A DNA stretch of 64,000 nt from Williamsia muralis NBRC 105860 (GCF_001598915.1 NZ_BDAP01000002.1:558001-622000); one strand, 5' to 3'; positions 52,750 to 62,028 are shown, counted from the first letter of the stretch. Translations and numbers: made by a program. Notes: generated by a model from the letters alone, not told the origin.

Positions 52750-54927
52750 ATGACTGACAACATGATCGGCTGGGAGCAGGACGGCGACGGCGTCGTTGTG
52801 CTCACCATGGACGACCCGAACCAGGGCGCCAACACGATGAACGACCTCTACACCTCGTCGATGGCCGCGACCGTCGACCGGCTCGAGGCCGAAAAAGACA
52901 ACATCACCGGTGTTGTGCTGACCTCGGCGAAGAAGACCTTCTTCGCCGGCGGCGACCTCAAGGACATGACGTCCGACCGTAAGGGCACGGACAAGGCTGA
53001 GCTGGCCACCCAGATCACCAACCACACCAACGGGATGAAGGCGGTGCTGCGCCGGCTCGAGACCCTCGGCAAGCCCGTGGTCGCGGCCATCAACGGTGCC
53101 GCACTCGGTGGCGGCCTCGAGATCGCGCTGCACACCCACTACCGCATCGCTGCCGACGTCAAGGGCATCAAGATCGGTCTGCCCGAGGTCACCCTGGGTC
53201 TGCTGCCCGGCGGCGGCGGCGTGGTCCGTACGGTTCGTCTCCTCGGCCTCCAGAACGCGTTGATGAACGTGCTGCTGCAGGGCCCGAGTTTCAACGCCAC
53301 CAAGGCGAAGGAAACCGGTCTCGTGGATGAGGTCGTCGGTTCGGTCGACGAACTGATCCCCGCTGCGAAGGCGTGGATCTCGGCGAATCCCGAAGCGGCA
53401 CAGCCGTGGGACACAAAGGGCTACAAGATGCCCGGTGGCTCACCGACCAGCCCGTCGCTGGCCCAGATGCTCCCGGCCATGCCCGCCCTCCTGCGCAAGC
53501 AGCTCAAGGGTGCCCCGATGCCGGCGCCGCGTGCCATCATGGCTGCCGCGATCGAGGGTGCATACGTCGACGTCGACACCGCGGACATCGTGGAGACGCG
53601 CTACTTCGTGTCGCTGGTGACCGGTCAGGTCGCACAGAACATGATCAAGGCGTTCTTCTTCGACCTGCAGGCCATCAACGGTGGCGCCTCGCGTCCCGAG
53701 GGCTTCGAGAAGTACACCGCCAAGAAGGTCGGTGTCATCGGCGCCGGCATGATGGGTGCGGCAATCGCGTATGTCTCGGCCAAGGCCGGCATCGAGGTCG
53801 TCCTCAAGGACATCAACATCGAGGCCGCCGAAAAGGGCAAGAACTACTCGGTCAAGCTGGAGGAGAAGGCTCTCTCGCGTGGGAAGACCACCCAGGAGAA
53901 GTCCGACGCGCTGCTCGCCCGCATCACCCCGACCACCGATGCGGCCGACTTCAAAGGTGTCGACCTGGTGATCGAGGCGGCCTTCGAGTCGGTTGAGGTC
54001 AAGCACCAGGTGTTCCAGGAGATCGAGGACATCGTCGAGCCCGACGCGATCCTCGGCTCCAACACCTCCACGTTGCCCATCACCAGTCTCGCCGAAGGTG
54101 TGAAGCGGTCCGAGGACTTCATCGGAATCCACTTCTTCTCGCCGGTCGACAAGATGCCTCTGGTGGAGATCATCAAGGGCGCCAAGACCTCTGATGCTGT
54201 GCTGGCGAAGGTCATCGACTACACCCTGCAGATCCGCAAGACCCCGATCGTCGTCAACGACAGCCGTGGATTCTTCACCTCGCGGGTCATCGGCACCTTC
54301 GTCAACGAGGCCATCGCTGCTGTCGGCGAAGGTGTGGAGCCCACGTTCATCGAGCAGGCGGGCGCACAGGCCGGATACCCGGCTCCGCCGCTGCAGCTCA
54401 TGGACGAGCTCACGCTCACCCTGCCGCAGAAGATCCGCAAGGAAACCGAGAAGGCACTCGCCAACGAGGGCAAGCCGGTTCCCCAGCACGGTTCCAATGC
54501 CGTGGTGGACAAGATGGTCGACGACCTCGGTCGTCCCGGACGCTCCGGCGGCAAGGGTTTCTACGAGTACGACGAGAACGGCAAGCGCGTCCGCATCTGG
54601 CCGGGTCTGCGTGAGGCGTTCAACTCGGGCACCAAGGAGATCCCCTTCGAGGACATGAAGGAGCGGATGCTCTTCGCCGAGGCCCTCGAGACCGTCAAGT
54701 GCTTCGACGAGGGTGTGCTGGAGACCGTGGCCGATGCGAACATCGGCTCGATCTTCGGTATCGGATTCCCCGCCTGGACCGGCGGCGTGATCCAGTACAT
54801 CAACCAGTACGAGGGTGGCCTGCAGGGCTTCGTCGACCGCTCACGCGATCTGGCATCGAAGTACGGCAAGCACTTCGAGCCGCCGCAGTCGCTCGTCGAC
54901 AAGGCAGCCAAGGGCGAGAAGTACTGA
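52750..54927 (+). CDS. fadB: Fatty acid oxidation multifunctional protein (enoyl-CoA hydratase / 3-hydroxyacyl-CoA dehydrogenase)
   Basis: The 725-residue protein has an N-terminal enoyl-CoA hydratase domain (oxyanion-hole phrases FFAGGDLKDM and NGAALGGGLEIAL, catalytic Glu in GLPEVTLGLLPGGGG). A 3-hydroxyacyl-CoA dehydrogenase NAD domain follows (VGVIGAGMMGAAIAYVSAKA at about 330) with its two C-terminal helical domains (VNDSRGFFTSRVIGTFVNEA). It performs hydration and oxidation in beta-oxidation and works with FadA. A strong hairpin follows the stop. Confidence 0.95.
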   Translation: MTDNMIGWEQDGDGVVVLTMDDPNQGANTMNDLYTSSMAATVDRLEAEKDNITGVVLTSAKKTFFAGGDLKDMTSDRKGTDKAELATQITNHTNGMKAVLRRLETLGKPVVAAINGAALGGGLEIALHTHYRIAADVKGIKIGLPEVTLGLLPGGGGVVRTVRLLGLQNALMNVLLQGPSFNATKAKETGLVDEVVGSVDELIPAAKAWISANPEAAQPWDTKGYKMPGGSPTSPSLAQMLPAMPALLRKQLKGAPMPAPRAIMAAAIEGAYVDVDTADIVETRYFVSLVTGQVAQNMIKAFFFDLQAINGGASRPEGFEKYTAKKVGVIGAGMMGAAIAYVSAKAGIEVVLKDINIEAAEKGKNYSVKLEEKALSRGKTTQEKSDALLARITPTTDAADFKGVDLVIEAAFESVEVKHQVFQEIEDIVEPDAILGSNTSTLPITSLAEGVKRSEDFIGIHFFSPVDKMPLVEIIKGAKTSDAVLAKVIDYTLQIRKTPIVVNDSRGFFTSRVIGTFVNEAIAAVGEGVEPTFIEQAGAQAGYPAPPLQLMDELTLTLPQKIRKETEKALANEGKPVPQHGSNAVVDKMVDDLGRPGRSGGKGFYEYDENGKRVRIWPGLREAFNSGTKEIPFEDMKERMLFAEALETVKCFDEGVLETVADANIGSIFGIGFPAWTGGVIQYINQYEGGLQGFVDRSRDLASKYGKHFEPPQSLVDKAAKGEKY

Positions 54928-54958
54928 CGCTCCCGGTGATCGAGGACTGACCGACAGG

Positions 54959-55789
54959 TCAGCGACTCAGCTCGTCACGGCCCGGTTCCCGCAAGGGGGC
55001 CGGGCCGTTGTCGTACCCGCCGGTGGGTGGGTGGACGGGGGCCAACTCGGGTCGTTTGGGCGACAATCCGTCGCCGAGTGACCTGCGCCGCATGCGGCGG
55101 ATGATCCAGGGAATGAAAAACGTTCGGGCCCAGAGTGCTTCGCGAGCGATGACCTGGGCTGCGGTCAGCTCTGGGCGTGGTGGCAGGGGAGCGCCCCAAT
55201 CAGGTTCGCTGTCAGCAAGATTCAGTGCATACGCGGCTCCGGCCGCAAACCGATCATGACCGAAGGGCGACGCGTGCAACCGGTCGGGTGACCAGGACCG
55301 CGGGTCGAGAAGCACTGGGGCGCTGGCGAGGTCGACGAGAACGAAGCCGTAGCTGTCGGCGAACTCGCGCATCATCTGATTGACCGCCAGGAGTCGTGAC
55401 TCGATCCGCCGCGCGATGGGAACGGTCCTGGCCATATTGGGATAGGTGGAGATCAGCACGGTCGCCGAGGTTCGGGCGAGTTCACGATAGATGAAGTCGA
55501 GGTCGCGGCGGACCTCTGCGAGGCCGGTGCTGGCAAGCACGTCGTTCATGCCGAGAGGTGCGGCGATCAGGTCGGGTTCCATCGCGAGCGCGGGGTTGAG
55601 CTGCTGATCCCGGATCTGGCGCGTTCGGCGTCCGCGCACAGCGAGATTGGCGTAGCGGAAATCGGGATTGTCCTGGGACAGGCGTTCGGCGAGCCGGTCG
55701 GCCCATCCACGGTATCCGGTGACATCGTCACCGTCGCACATTCCTTCGGTCTGGCTGTCGCCGATGGCCACAAAACGTGAATAACTCAC
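54959..55789 (-). CDS. SGNH/GDSL hydrolase
   Basis: The 276-residue esterase-like protein has block I AIGDSQTEG with the nucleophile S12, block III LGMNDVL in place of G-x-N-D, and block V SPDRLHAS with the catalytic Asp and His. No signal peptide is visible, so it acts in the cytoplasm, perhaps on acyl esters. The last 50 residues are basic and proline-rich. The substrate is unknown. Confidence 0.9.
   Translation of the reverse strand: MSYSRFVAIGDSQTEGMCDGDDVTGYRGWADRLAERLSQDNPDFRYANLAVRGRRTRQIRDQQLNPALAMEPDLIAAPLGMNDVLASTGLAEVRRDLDFIYRELARTSATVLISTYPNMARTVPIARRIESRLLAVNQMMREFADSYGFVLVDLASAPVLLDPRSWSPDRLHASPFGHDRFAAGAAYALNLADSEPDWGAPLPPRPELTAAQVIAREALWARTFFIPWIIRRMRRRSLGDGLSPKRPELAPVHPPTGGYDNGPAPLREPGRDELSR
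54977..55008. terminator. Terminator of the fadAB operon
   Basis: A perfect 9-bp stem (ACGGCCCGG / CCGGGCCGT, 14-base loop) followed by TGTCGT lies 50 bases after the fadB stop. It overlaps the 3' coding end of the convergent SGNH hydrolase gene, so it may affect both transcripts. Confidence 0.65.
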
Positions 55790-55919
55790 CGTGACATTTT
55801 ATGTGGCGACCCAGCTCTTTCCGGTGCGCCGCTCCGCGCGCACCGCGTCAAGCTGCACGGTTATAGCTCAGAGTCGGGCATTTCGGGCGGGTTCGCGGTT
55901 TATCAACAGGCCTATTTCT

Positions 55920-55941
55920 GCTCCCGAATTGCTCCCGAATT
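55920..55941 (+). repeat. Tandem 11-base repeat upstream of the liv promoter
   Basis: GCTCCCGAATT occurs twice head to tail (55920-55930, 55931-55941), ending four bases before the -35 of the presumed liv operon promoter. The 11-base period equals about one helical turn, so it may be an activator site. The rest of the 318-base gap before the binding-protein gene holds no gene. Confidence 0.6.
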
Positions 55942-55945
55942 CACC

Positions 55946-55975
55946 TTGACACCGTTGTAAGGCAAGGGCTACTTT
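55946..55975 (+). promoter_or_regulatory. Promoter of the branched-chain-type ABC operon
   Basis: A consensus -35 TTGACA (55946-55951) and TACTTT (55970-55975) are 18 bases apart. The predicted start near 55982 leaves a 5' UTR of about 125 bases before the binding-protein gene at 56108. Confidence 0.6.
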
Positions 55976-56107
55976 TCGAGTGGCCCAGATCACACCCCGG
56001 ACTGGGCACGCCGAATGCATTCGCATCCGGCGCACATCCCGTGTAACTCGGAGGGCCTGGCCCGGGCTTGTCAGTCGTGGCCACATGCCGCCGGGAAAGG
56101 CATTGAA

Positions 56108-57376
56108 ATGCGCAAGAGAACCAGCCGGATGGCGGCAATATTTGTCGCGGCGGCGTGTGTCTTTTCCGTCGTCTCCTGTAGCGACGACAGCGGGTCCGAC
56201 GAAGGCGGCACCACTGCGGCCGCCCCGTCGGAGAGCGGTACCAAGGCGACCGGCACTCCGATCAAGGTCGGATTCCTCAATCCGTCGAACGGTCCGATCA
56301 CCCAGCCAGGAGTAGAGGTCGGCCAGAAGGCCGCGGTCAAGTACATCAACGATTCGCTCGGCGGTGTCGACGGCCATCCGATCGAGGTCACCAGTTGCGC
56401 GGTCGACGTGTCCGCACCCGAGTCGACCATCGGTTGCGCCAATCAGCTTGTGCAAGCGGGTGTCTCCGCGGTCATCGACGGCTACGACGCCGCGTCCAGC
56501 GCTGCACTTCCCATCCTCAAGTCGGCGAACATCCCACTCGTCGGCCAGATCCCGTTCGATTCGGTGACCGGTTCGTCAGCAGACAACCGCGTTTACTTCG
56601 GTCCGCCGCAGGCGTCCTTCCTGGTGGGCGTGATGCAGTCGCTCAAGGCGCAGGGTAAGAACTCGCTGACGCTGGCGAATGTGGACGTCGCAGCCGCGCG
56701 GCAGACATTCGAACGCATCCTGATGCCGCTGGGCCAGCAGCTCGGCCTGGACGTGAAGAGCGTCTACTACTCGCCGACCAACCCGAACTACACCGCGCTT
56801 GCATCCACGATCAACTCCGGTAACCCCGATGCGGGTGGTCTGATGACGTCGCAGACCGATGCCAACTGCACCAAGCTCGCGCAGTCGCTCAAGTCCGTCG
56901 GCTTCAAGAACACCATGTTCCTCGCTGCCTGCACCGAGTTCATCGAGACGATGGGTGCACAGGCTGTCGGCGCCCAGACCTACTCGCCGATCTGGCTCGA
57001 GCCGGCAAAGGACTCGGCCCCGGCCGAGATGCAGGAGAACCTGGACATCACCAAGAAGTACGTGGATGAGGCAGGCGACTCCGGCGGCTTCTACGCCTAC
57101 GGCACCTTCTCGACGTTCGTCGACTTCGCCCGGACGCTGAACACCGCCAAGCCGGCCGAGTACACCGGACCGTCGATCCTCGCCGCACTCAAGGGTGTGA
57201 CCGACTACCAGAGCTGGTTGGGCCCGAAGCTCAGCTGTGGCAAGGCGACCTCGCCGAACTGCACCACCGAGATGTTCGTCTTCGAGGTGGTCGGTGACAA
57301 GAAGACCGAGCCCGTCGGCGGCGGACTGACCCAGCCCAACCCGGCTGCACTGCAAGCCATCCCGGGCGCCAGCTAG
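56108..57376 (+). CDS. Branched-chain-type ABC transporter substrate-binding lipoprotein
   Basis: The 422-residue lipoprotein (signal ending FSVVSC, Cys about 24) is a LivJ-like periplasmic-fold type I binding protein: PIKVGFLNPSNGPITQPGVE, the VSAVIDGYDAASSAALPILK hinge and TNPNYTALASTINSGNPDAG are visible. ATG 56108 has AAAGG nine bases upstream. Related actinobacterial proteins carry amino acids, amides or aromatic acids, so the ligand is not assigned. It is separated from the permease gene by a strong hairpin, as is common for highly expressed binding proteins. Confidence 0.88.
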   Translation: MRKRTSRMAAIFVAAACVFSVVSCSDDSGSDEGGTTAAAPSESGTKATGTPIKVGFLNPSNGPITQPGVEVGQKAAVKYINDSLGGVDGHPIEVTSCAVDVSAPESTIGCANQLVQAGVSAVIDGYDAASSAALPILKSANIPLVGQIPFDSVTGSSADNRVYFGPPQASFLVGVMQSLKAQGKNSLTLANVDVAAARQTFERILMPLGQQLGLDVKSVYYSPTNPNYTALASTINSGNPDAGGLMTSQTDANCTKLAQSLKSVGFKNTMFLAACTEFIETMGAQAVGAQTYSPIWLEPAKDSAPAEMQENLDITKKYVDEAGDSGGFYAYGTFSTFVDFARTLNTAKPAEYTGPSILAALKGVTDYQSWLGPKLSCGKATSPNCTTEMFVFEVVGDKKTEPVGGGLTQPNPAALQAIPGAS

Positions 57377-57408
57377 TCGAACCCGCTCCACGACAGCACA
57401 AACCACTG

Positions 57409-57447
57409 GGGGGTGGATCGCTCGAGACACTCGAGTGATCCACCCCC
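57409..57447 (+). terminator. Long intercistronic hairpin after the binding-protein gene
   Basis: GGGGGTGGATC-g-CTCGAG and CTCGAG-t-GATCCACCCCC form an 18-bp stem with one G-T pair and a 3-base loop (ACA), 32 bases after the stop. It can act as a partial terminator or RNA-stability element that gives more binding protein than permease. Confidence 0.7.
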
Positions 57448-57520
57448 TGGCCTTGATGCCTTGATCACGCGCATATTCGCCTTGTCACGCAGATCCACAC
57501 AGTGAGGTGGGCAACGACCC

Positions 57521-59542
57521 ATGAGTCAATTCCTTCAATTCGTCGTCCTCGGCCTGGCGGTCGGGTCGGTCTACTCCGTGTTCGCCACATCGCTGGTGGG
57601 CATCTATGCAGCCACGGGTGTCATCAACTTCGCGCAGGGTTCCATCGCCCTGTGGGCGGTGTATGTGGTTGCCGCACTGCGCACCGACGGAACGTATGTC
57701 CTCCCGATCGGGAGCATCAGCCTCGGCAGTGAAGACAGTCCGACGCCGATGGTCCTCGCCATCGTGATCGGTGTGGCCTCTGCTGCGCTGTGGGCGCTGA
57801 TCGCGCACTACCTCATATTCCGGCCTTTGCGCCGCGCCCCGGTGCTGGCGCAGGTCGTCGCATCGGTCGGCCTCATGCTGTTCCTCCAGGCGCTCGTGGA
57901 CCTGCGATTCGACACCGAATCGCTGATGGCACTGCCGATCCTGCCGCAGACCACCTTCGAGCTCGCCGGAGCCGTCATCAACCTCAGCGACCTCCTGCTC
58001 GCAGTCGTGGCGATAATCATCGCGCTGCTCTTCTGGGCCTACTTCAGTCTGACCACCTTCGGGGTGGCCACCCGCGCCGGCTCCGAAGACGAACTCGCGG
58101 CACGACTCGCGGGGTACTCGCCCGACCGGCTCGCCGCCATCGTGTGGGTCATCACCGGTGCGGCCTCGGGTCTCATCGTGGTGCTCGGTGCGTACACCAT
58201 CGGCTTGGATGCGACGAGCTACACGTTCTACATCATCCCGGCGCTGGCCGTCGCACTCGTCGGAAGGCTGACGTCGTTCGGGGTCGCTTGTGTCGCAGGC
58301 CTTGTGCTCGGTGCGTTCCAGGCCGTCATCCTGTGGGCCGGCACCCTGGAGTGGTGGCCGACATGGGCACAGACCGGTGTCGGCGACGCCGTGCCGTTCA
58401 TCGTCGTGGTGATCGCGCTGTTCCTGCTGGGCGGCAAGATCCCGTCTCGTGGCTCGCTCGGTGAAGCCAAGATGCCCGCGGTCTTCATTCCGAAGATCCG
58501 TCCGATCCCTGTTGTGCTGACGATCGGTGCCGTGGTGGCGGCGGTGCTGTTGACATCCGGCAGTTGGCGTTTCGGAATCGTGACGTCGATGATCCTGTCG
58601 CTGATCGCGCTGTCGCTGGTGTTGCTGACCGGCTATCTCGGTCAGATCTCGCTGGCGAGCATGGCGTTCGCGGGTTCGGCAGGGTTTGCCCTGTCGAAGG
58701 TGACGACGAACTGGGGCGTTCCGTTCCCGCTGAGCATCTTGCTCTCGGCGCTGATCGCCACCGCGCTCGGAGTGGTCGTCGGCGTTCCCGCCCTGCGCAT
58801 TCGCGGTGCCCAGCTCGCAGTGGTGACGCTGGCGGCGGCGCTGGCGATTCAGAGTTTCGTGTTCAACAACCCGTCGATCACCCCGTTCGAGGGAAACCTG
58901 ATCTCCGATCCGAAGTTGTTCGGCTGGGACCTGTCGGTGCGCCAAGGTTCGGAACTCACGACCATCGAGTTCTCGATGATGGTCCTCGTGGTGGTGACCG
59001 TGCTGACCCTCATCGTGATGCGTTTCATGGCAGGCGCCACCGGACGCGCCTTCCTGGCCGTGCGTTCGAATGAGCGGGCCGCCGCCTCGGTCGGAATCAA
59101 CGTCGCCGCAACGAAATTGCTCGGCTTCGCCCTCTCGGCATTCCTGGCCGGGGTGGGTGGATGCCTCATCGGATACAGCCGCGGACAGCTGTCGGCGGCG
59201 TCGTTCACGGTGATCATCGGGCTGACCTTGTTGGCTATGACCTACGTCGGCGGGATCACGTCGGTGTCGGGTGCCTTCATCGCCGGCATCATCGGCCCCT
59301 TGGGTGTGGGATACGTGTTCCTCACCCAGACAATCGATTTCGGTCAGTACTACCAGATCATCGCCGCCGGCAGCCTGCTGCTGATGGCGGTGCTGAACCC
59401 CGTCGGCGTCGTCGGAGCCGTCAGGGAGACCGTCGACCACATCAAGGCGAGGGCCGGGAAGAACCGGAACAACAACACATCCGGACCGGACACGTCGTCG
59501 GTCGCAACATCCGAACCGAAAGCGAGCTCTCATGTCGGCTGA
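57521..59542 (+). CDS. Fused branched-chain-type ABC permease (LivH-LivM in one chain)
   Basis: The 673-residue protein joins a LivH-like permease (about residues 1-300: YSVFATSLVGIYAATGVINF, AGSEDELAARLAGYSPDRLA) to a LivM-like permease (about 345-640: GYLGQISLASMAFAGSAGFA, GRAFLAVRSNERAAASVGIN). Together about 17-18 membrane helices are expected. In most bacteria these are two genes; the fusion is known in actinobacteria. It overlaps the livG-type gene by 11 bases. Confidence 0.88.
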   Translation: MSQFLQFVVLGLAVGSVYSVFATSLVGIYAATGVINFAQGSIALWAVYVVAALRTDGTYVLPIGSISLGSEDSPTPMVLAIVIGVASAALWALIAHYLIFRPLRRAPVLAQVVASVGLMLFLQALVDLRFDTESLMALPILPQTTFELAGAVINLSDLLLAVVAIIIALLFWAYFSLTTFGVATRAGSEDELAARLAGYSPDRLAAIVWVITGAASGLIVVLGAYTIGLDATSYTFYIIPALAVALVGRLTSFGVACVAGLVLGAFQAVILWAGTLEWWPTWAQTGVGDAVPFIVVVIALFLLGGKIPSRGSLGEAKMPAVFIPKIRPIPVVLTIGAVVAAVLLTSGSWRFGIVTSMILSLIALSLVLLTGYLGQISLASMAFAGSAGFALSKVTTNWGVPFPLSILLSALIATALGVVVGVPALRIRGAQLAVVTLAAALAIQSFVFNNPSITPFEGNLISDPKLFGWDLSVRQGSELTTIEFSMMVLVVVTVLTLIVMRFMAGATGRAFLAVRSNERAAASVGINVAATKLLGFALSAFLAGVGGCLIGYSRGQLSAASFTVIIGLTLLAMTYVGGITSVSGAFIAGIIGPLGVGYVFLTQTIDFGQYYQIIAAGSLLLMAVLNPVGVVGAVRETVDHIKARAGKNRNNNTSGPDTSSVATSEPKASSHVG

Positions 59543-60365
59543 AGCACATGGCGCACTGCTGCAGGCCCGCAATCTGTCGGTGCGGTACGGCGGCGTCGTC
59601 GCCAATGACAACATCACCCTCGAGGTCGGTGCCGGCGAGATCGTCGGACTGATCGGTCCGAACGGCGCAGGCAAGACCACCTTCGTCGATGCCGTCACCG
59701 GCTTCACCAAGTCGACCGGTGAGGTGTCGATGGCGGGCGTCCGGATCGACGGACGCCCTCCACACCGGCGGCGGGGGACGGGAATGGCCCGAACCTGGCA
59801 GGCGGGTGAGCTGTTCGCCGATCTGACCGTGGCCGAGAACCTGGCGGTCGCGGTGCAGAAACCGGGACTCAAGGCGCTCGTCACCGACGTGTTCACCGGC
59901 TCCAAGCCGCCGGCCGACACGATCGGCGACGCGCTCGCGATGGTGGGTCTGACCGAGGCCGCCGACAAGCGGCCGAGTGAACTGGCTTTGGGCCAGCAGA
60001 AGTTGGTCGGTGTGGCCCGGGCGCTCGTGGGAGGCACGAGCATGGTGCTCCTCGACGAGCCGGCCGCAGGTCTGGACACTCATGAGAGTCGTGACTTCGG
60101 CAACGAGCTGCGCCGGATCGCCGCCAGCGGAATCGGTGTCCTGCTCATCGACCACGACATGTCACTGGTCCTCGATGTGTGCCATCGCTTGTACGTGCTC
60201 GACTTCGGCAAGGTCATCGCTGCGGGTCCTCCTCAGGAGATCCGCGACGACCCCAAGGTCGTGTCGGCTTACCTGGGCAGTGCCGAGGTGGAGGCCGAAG
60301 TGGAGATCGACGAAAACGGACAGTCCGCGGCTTCGCCTGTACTGCAGAAAGGTACGGCACAGTGA
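59532..60365 (+). CDS. Branched-chain-type ABC transporter ATPase (LivG-like)
   Basis: The 277-residue ATPase has Walker A GPNGAGKTTF, the LivG-type GMARTWQAGELFADLTVAEN, signature LALGQQKLVGVARALVGG (LSGGQ replaced by LALGQ), Walker B MVLLDEPAAGLD and H-loop VLLIDHDMSLV. It pairs with the LivF-like ATPase to energise the fused permease. The stop overlaps the start of the next gene by four bases (GTGA). Confidence 0.9.
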   Translation: MSAEAHGALLQARNLSVRYGGVVANDNITLEVGAGEIVGLIGPNGAGKTTFVDAVTGFTKSTGEVSMAGVRIDGRPPHRRRGTGMARTWQAGELFADLTVAENLAVAVQKPGLKALVTDVFTGSKPPADTIGDALAMVGLTEAADKRPSELALGQQKLVGVARALVGGTSMVLLDEPAAGLDTHESRDFGNELRRIAASGIGVLLIDHDMSLVLDVCHRLYVLDFGKVIAAGPPQEIRDDPKVVSAYLGSAEVEAEVEIDENGQSAASPVLQKGTAQ

Positions 60366-61225
60366 CACATTCATCTGGGACGAATCCATCGGGCACCGAC
60401 CCTTCTGGCACCGACCCGTCATTGCCCGACACTCCCGCGACACGTCCTGCAGGGGCGCATGCAGCCGGAACCGACAAGCGTGCCCCCACAACCCGATCCG
60501 GTGATCCGGTTCTGACCATCGAGGGCCTCAACGTCGGGTACGGCGGTGTGCCGGCCGTCCGCGATTTCAATGCCAGCTTGCGCGCGGGGGAGATACTGGC
60601 GCTGCTCGGGCCCAACGGCGCCGGAAAGACCACCACCCTGCTCGCGACGATCGGTGCGCTACCCATGTTGTCGGGCAAGGTCACCGCGCTCGGACAGCCG
60701 CTGGACAAACGCGTCGAGCGCAACGCCCGCCGCGGGGTGACGATGGTGCCGGACAACCGTGGTGTGTTCCACAAGCTCACGGTCTCGGACAACCTCCGAT
60801 TGTCAAAACGCAAGAACGGCGCCGAGCTGAGTGACGTCTTCGAGTACTTCCCGAAGCTCAAGACCCTCAAAGGTCGTCGCTGCGGCAATCTCTCGGGTGG
60901 GGAGCAGCAGATGCTGGCCCTGGCCAAGGCGCTCCTGGCCAGACCGAAGGTGTTGCTCATCGACGAACTCAGCCTGGGACTGTCGCCGATCGCGGTGAAA
61001 GATCTGCTGCCCCGACTGCGCACCATCGCCGACGAGCAGGACATGGCAGTGGTCCTGGTGGAGCAGCACATCGACCTCGCGCTCGCGATCGCCGACTCAG
61101 CGATAGTGCTGCACCATGGCCGGGTTGCACTGTCCGGGCCCGCAAGTGAGCTCCGAGGACAACGAGACAAGGTGGAGGCGGCATACTTCGGCCGGGTCGA
61201 CGGCGACGTCGCGGCCACGCACTAG
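60362..61225 (+). CDS. Branched-chain-type ABC transporter ATPase (LivF-like) with repeat-rich N-terminal extension
   Basis: The 287-residue ATPase has Walker A GPNGAGKTTT, signature LSGGEQQMLALAKALLARPK, Walker B VLLIDELSLGLSP and VVLVEQHIDLALAIAD, all LivF-like. The nucleotide domain begins only near residue 43. The first 40 residues are a Thr/Ser/Pro/Gly-rich stretch with SGTNPSGTDPSGTDPS repeats, not part of normal LivF (about 235-250 residues). Choosing the GTG at 60362 rests on the GTGA overlap with the preceding gene; a later start would drop the extension. Confidence 0.88.
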   Translation: MTHSSGTNPSGTDPSGTDPSLPDTPATRPAGAHAAGTDKRAPTTRSGDPVLTIEGLNVGYGGVPAVRDFNASLRAGEILALLGPNGAGKTTTLLATIGALPMLSGKVTALGQPLDKRVERNARRGVTMVPDNRGVFHKLTVSDNLRLSKRKNGAELSDVFEYFPKLKTLKGRRCGNLSGGEQQMLALAKALLARPKVLLIDELSLGLSPIAVKDLLPRLRTIADEQDMAVVLVEQHIDLALAIADSAIVLHHGRVALSGPASELRGQRDKVEAAYFGRVDGDVAATH

Positions 61226-61272
61226 ACACCGATTCGGTGGATGCTGCGTCAGATTCGCGTGGAGGAGGGGCA

Positions 61273-61965
61273 GTGCCGAAGGCGAACAGCCAGAAGCGTG
61301 GTGGATCTCCTGCCAAGCCGAACGCAGCGAAAGCCGCTGCCCGCAGCACTCGCAACCGTCCGACCGACTCCGAATTGCTCGACGCCGCGCTTTCGGTGAT
61401 CGCGGACGTCGGCGCCGAACGCGCAACGATGGACATGATCGCCGACCGGGGTGGCACCTCGCGGGTGACGCTCTACGCGCACTTCGGCTCTCGTGACGGG
61501 CTCGTGGACGCAGTCATCGACCGTGAGCTGGATGCGCTGACCGCATGGATGTTCGCCGCGTACGACAAGGGTGAAACCATGGCCTACGGTGACCGGGCAA
61601 AGTATTCGGTCGAGTCGCTGTTCGAGTATGCCCGGAAGCAGCCCGAGGGTTTCCGGGTACTGCTCACCAACCGCGCCGACGACAACGTCCCCGGGCGCAG
61701 GCTCTTCGCAGCCCTGGAACCGCGGATTGCGCAACGACTCCGGGCCAACTACGCCGAACGAGGGGTGGAGGTGCAGGCCAGCGCCGACACCCTGGCCTCG
61801 CTGCTCCTCGGGATGAGCCTGGACGTGGCCTACCGCGCGGTGATCGTGTCCGGCGCGGGAATCGACGCGGCGTGCGACCTGGCGGTGACGGCGTCACTCG
61901 CGGTACTGCGTTCAGTGGAGGTCCGCCAACTCCATGCGATCGACGAGTCACTCGCAACGCGATGA
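61273..61965 (+). CDS. TetR family regulator
   Basis: The product of about 230 residues has a basic N-terminal arm (KANSQKRGGSPAKPNAAKAA) and a TetR HTH at about residues 38-82 (MIADRGGTSRVTLYAHFGSR). GTG 61273 is preceded by GGAGGAGGGG at close spacing, so it is preferred over the ATG at 61237. It lies 47 bases after the LivF-like gene on the same strand and probably controls the ABC operon or the alpha/beta hydrolase downstream. The effector is unknown. Confidence 0.87.
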   Translation: MPKANSQKRGGSPAKPNAAKAAARSTRNRPTDSELLDAALSVIADVGAERATMDMIADRGGTSRVTLYAHFGSRDGLVDAVIDRELDALTAWMFAAYDKGETMAYGDRAKYSVESLFEYARKQPEGFRVLLTNRADDNVPGRRLFAALEPRIAQRLRANYAERGVEVQASADTLASLLLGMSLDVAYRAVIVSGAGIDAACDLAVTASLAVLRSVEVRQLHAIDESLATR

Positions 61966-62004
61966 CTGGGCGCGACGAGAACCGACCGTGCGCACCCGCG
62001 AAAC

Positions 62005-62022
62005 AGGAACACGTTCTAATCT
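62005..62022 (+). promoter_or_regulatory. KstR-like box and leaderless promoter of the hydrolase gene
   Basis: AGGAACACGTTCTA (62005-62018) fits the KstR-type consensus TnnAACnnGTTnnA at all fixed positions but the first. It overlaps TAATCT (62017-62022), a TAnnnT -10 that ends six bases before the GTG at 62029, which implies a leaderless transcript. Identity of the binding protein is inference. Confidence 0.5.
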
Positions 62023-62028
62023 AGAGCG

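Noticed and set aside
53440-54489. 349-codon minus-strand frame inside fadB
   Set aside because: Shadow of a highly conserved beta-oxidation gene; no motif of its own.
57485-60079. 864-codon open frame on the minus strand across the liv permease and ATPase genes
   Set aside because: It is the GC-skew shadow of well-supported plus-strand genes; its translation is rich in Arg, His and Gln and shows no family motif.
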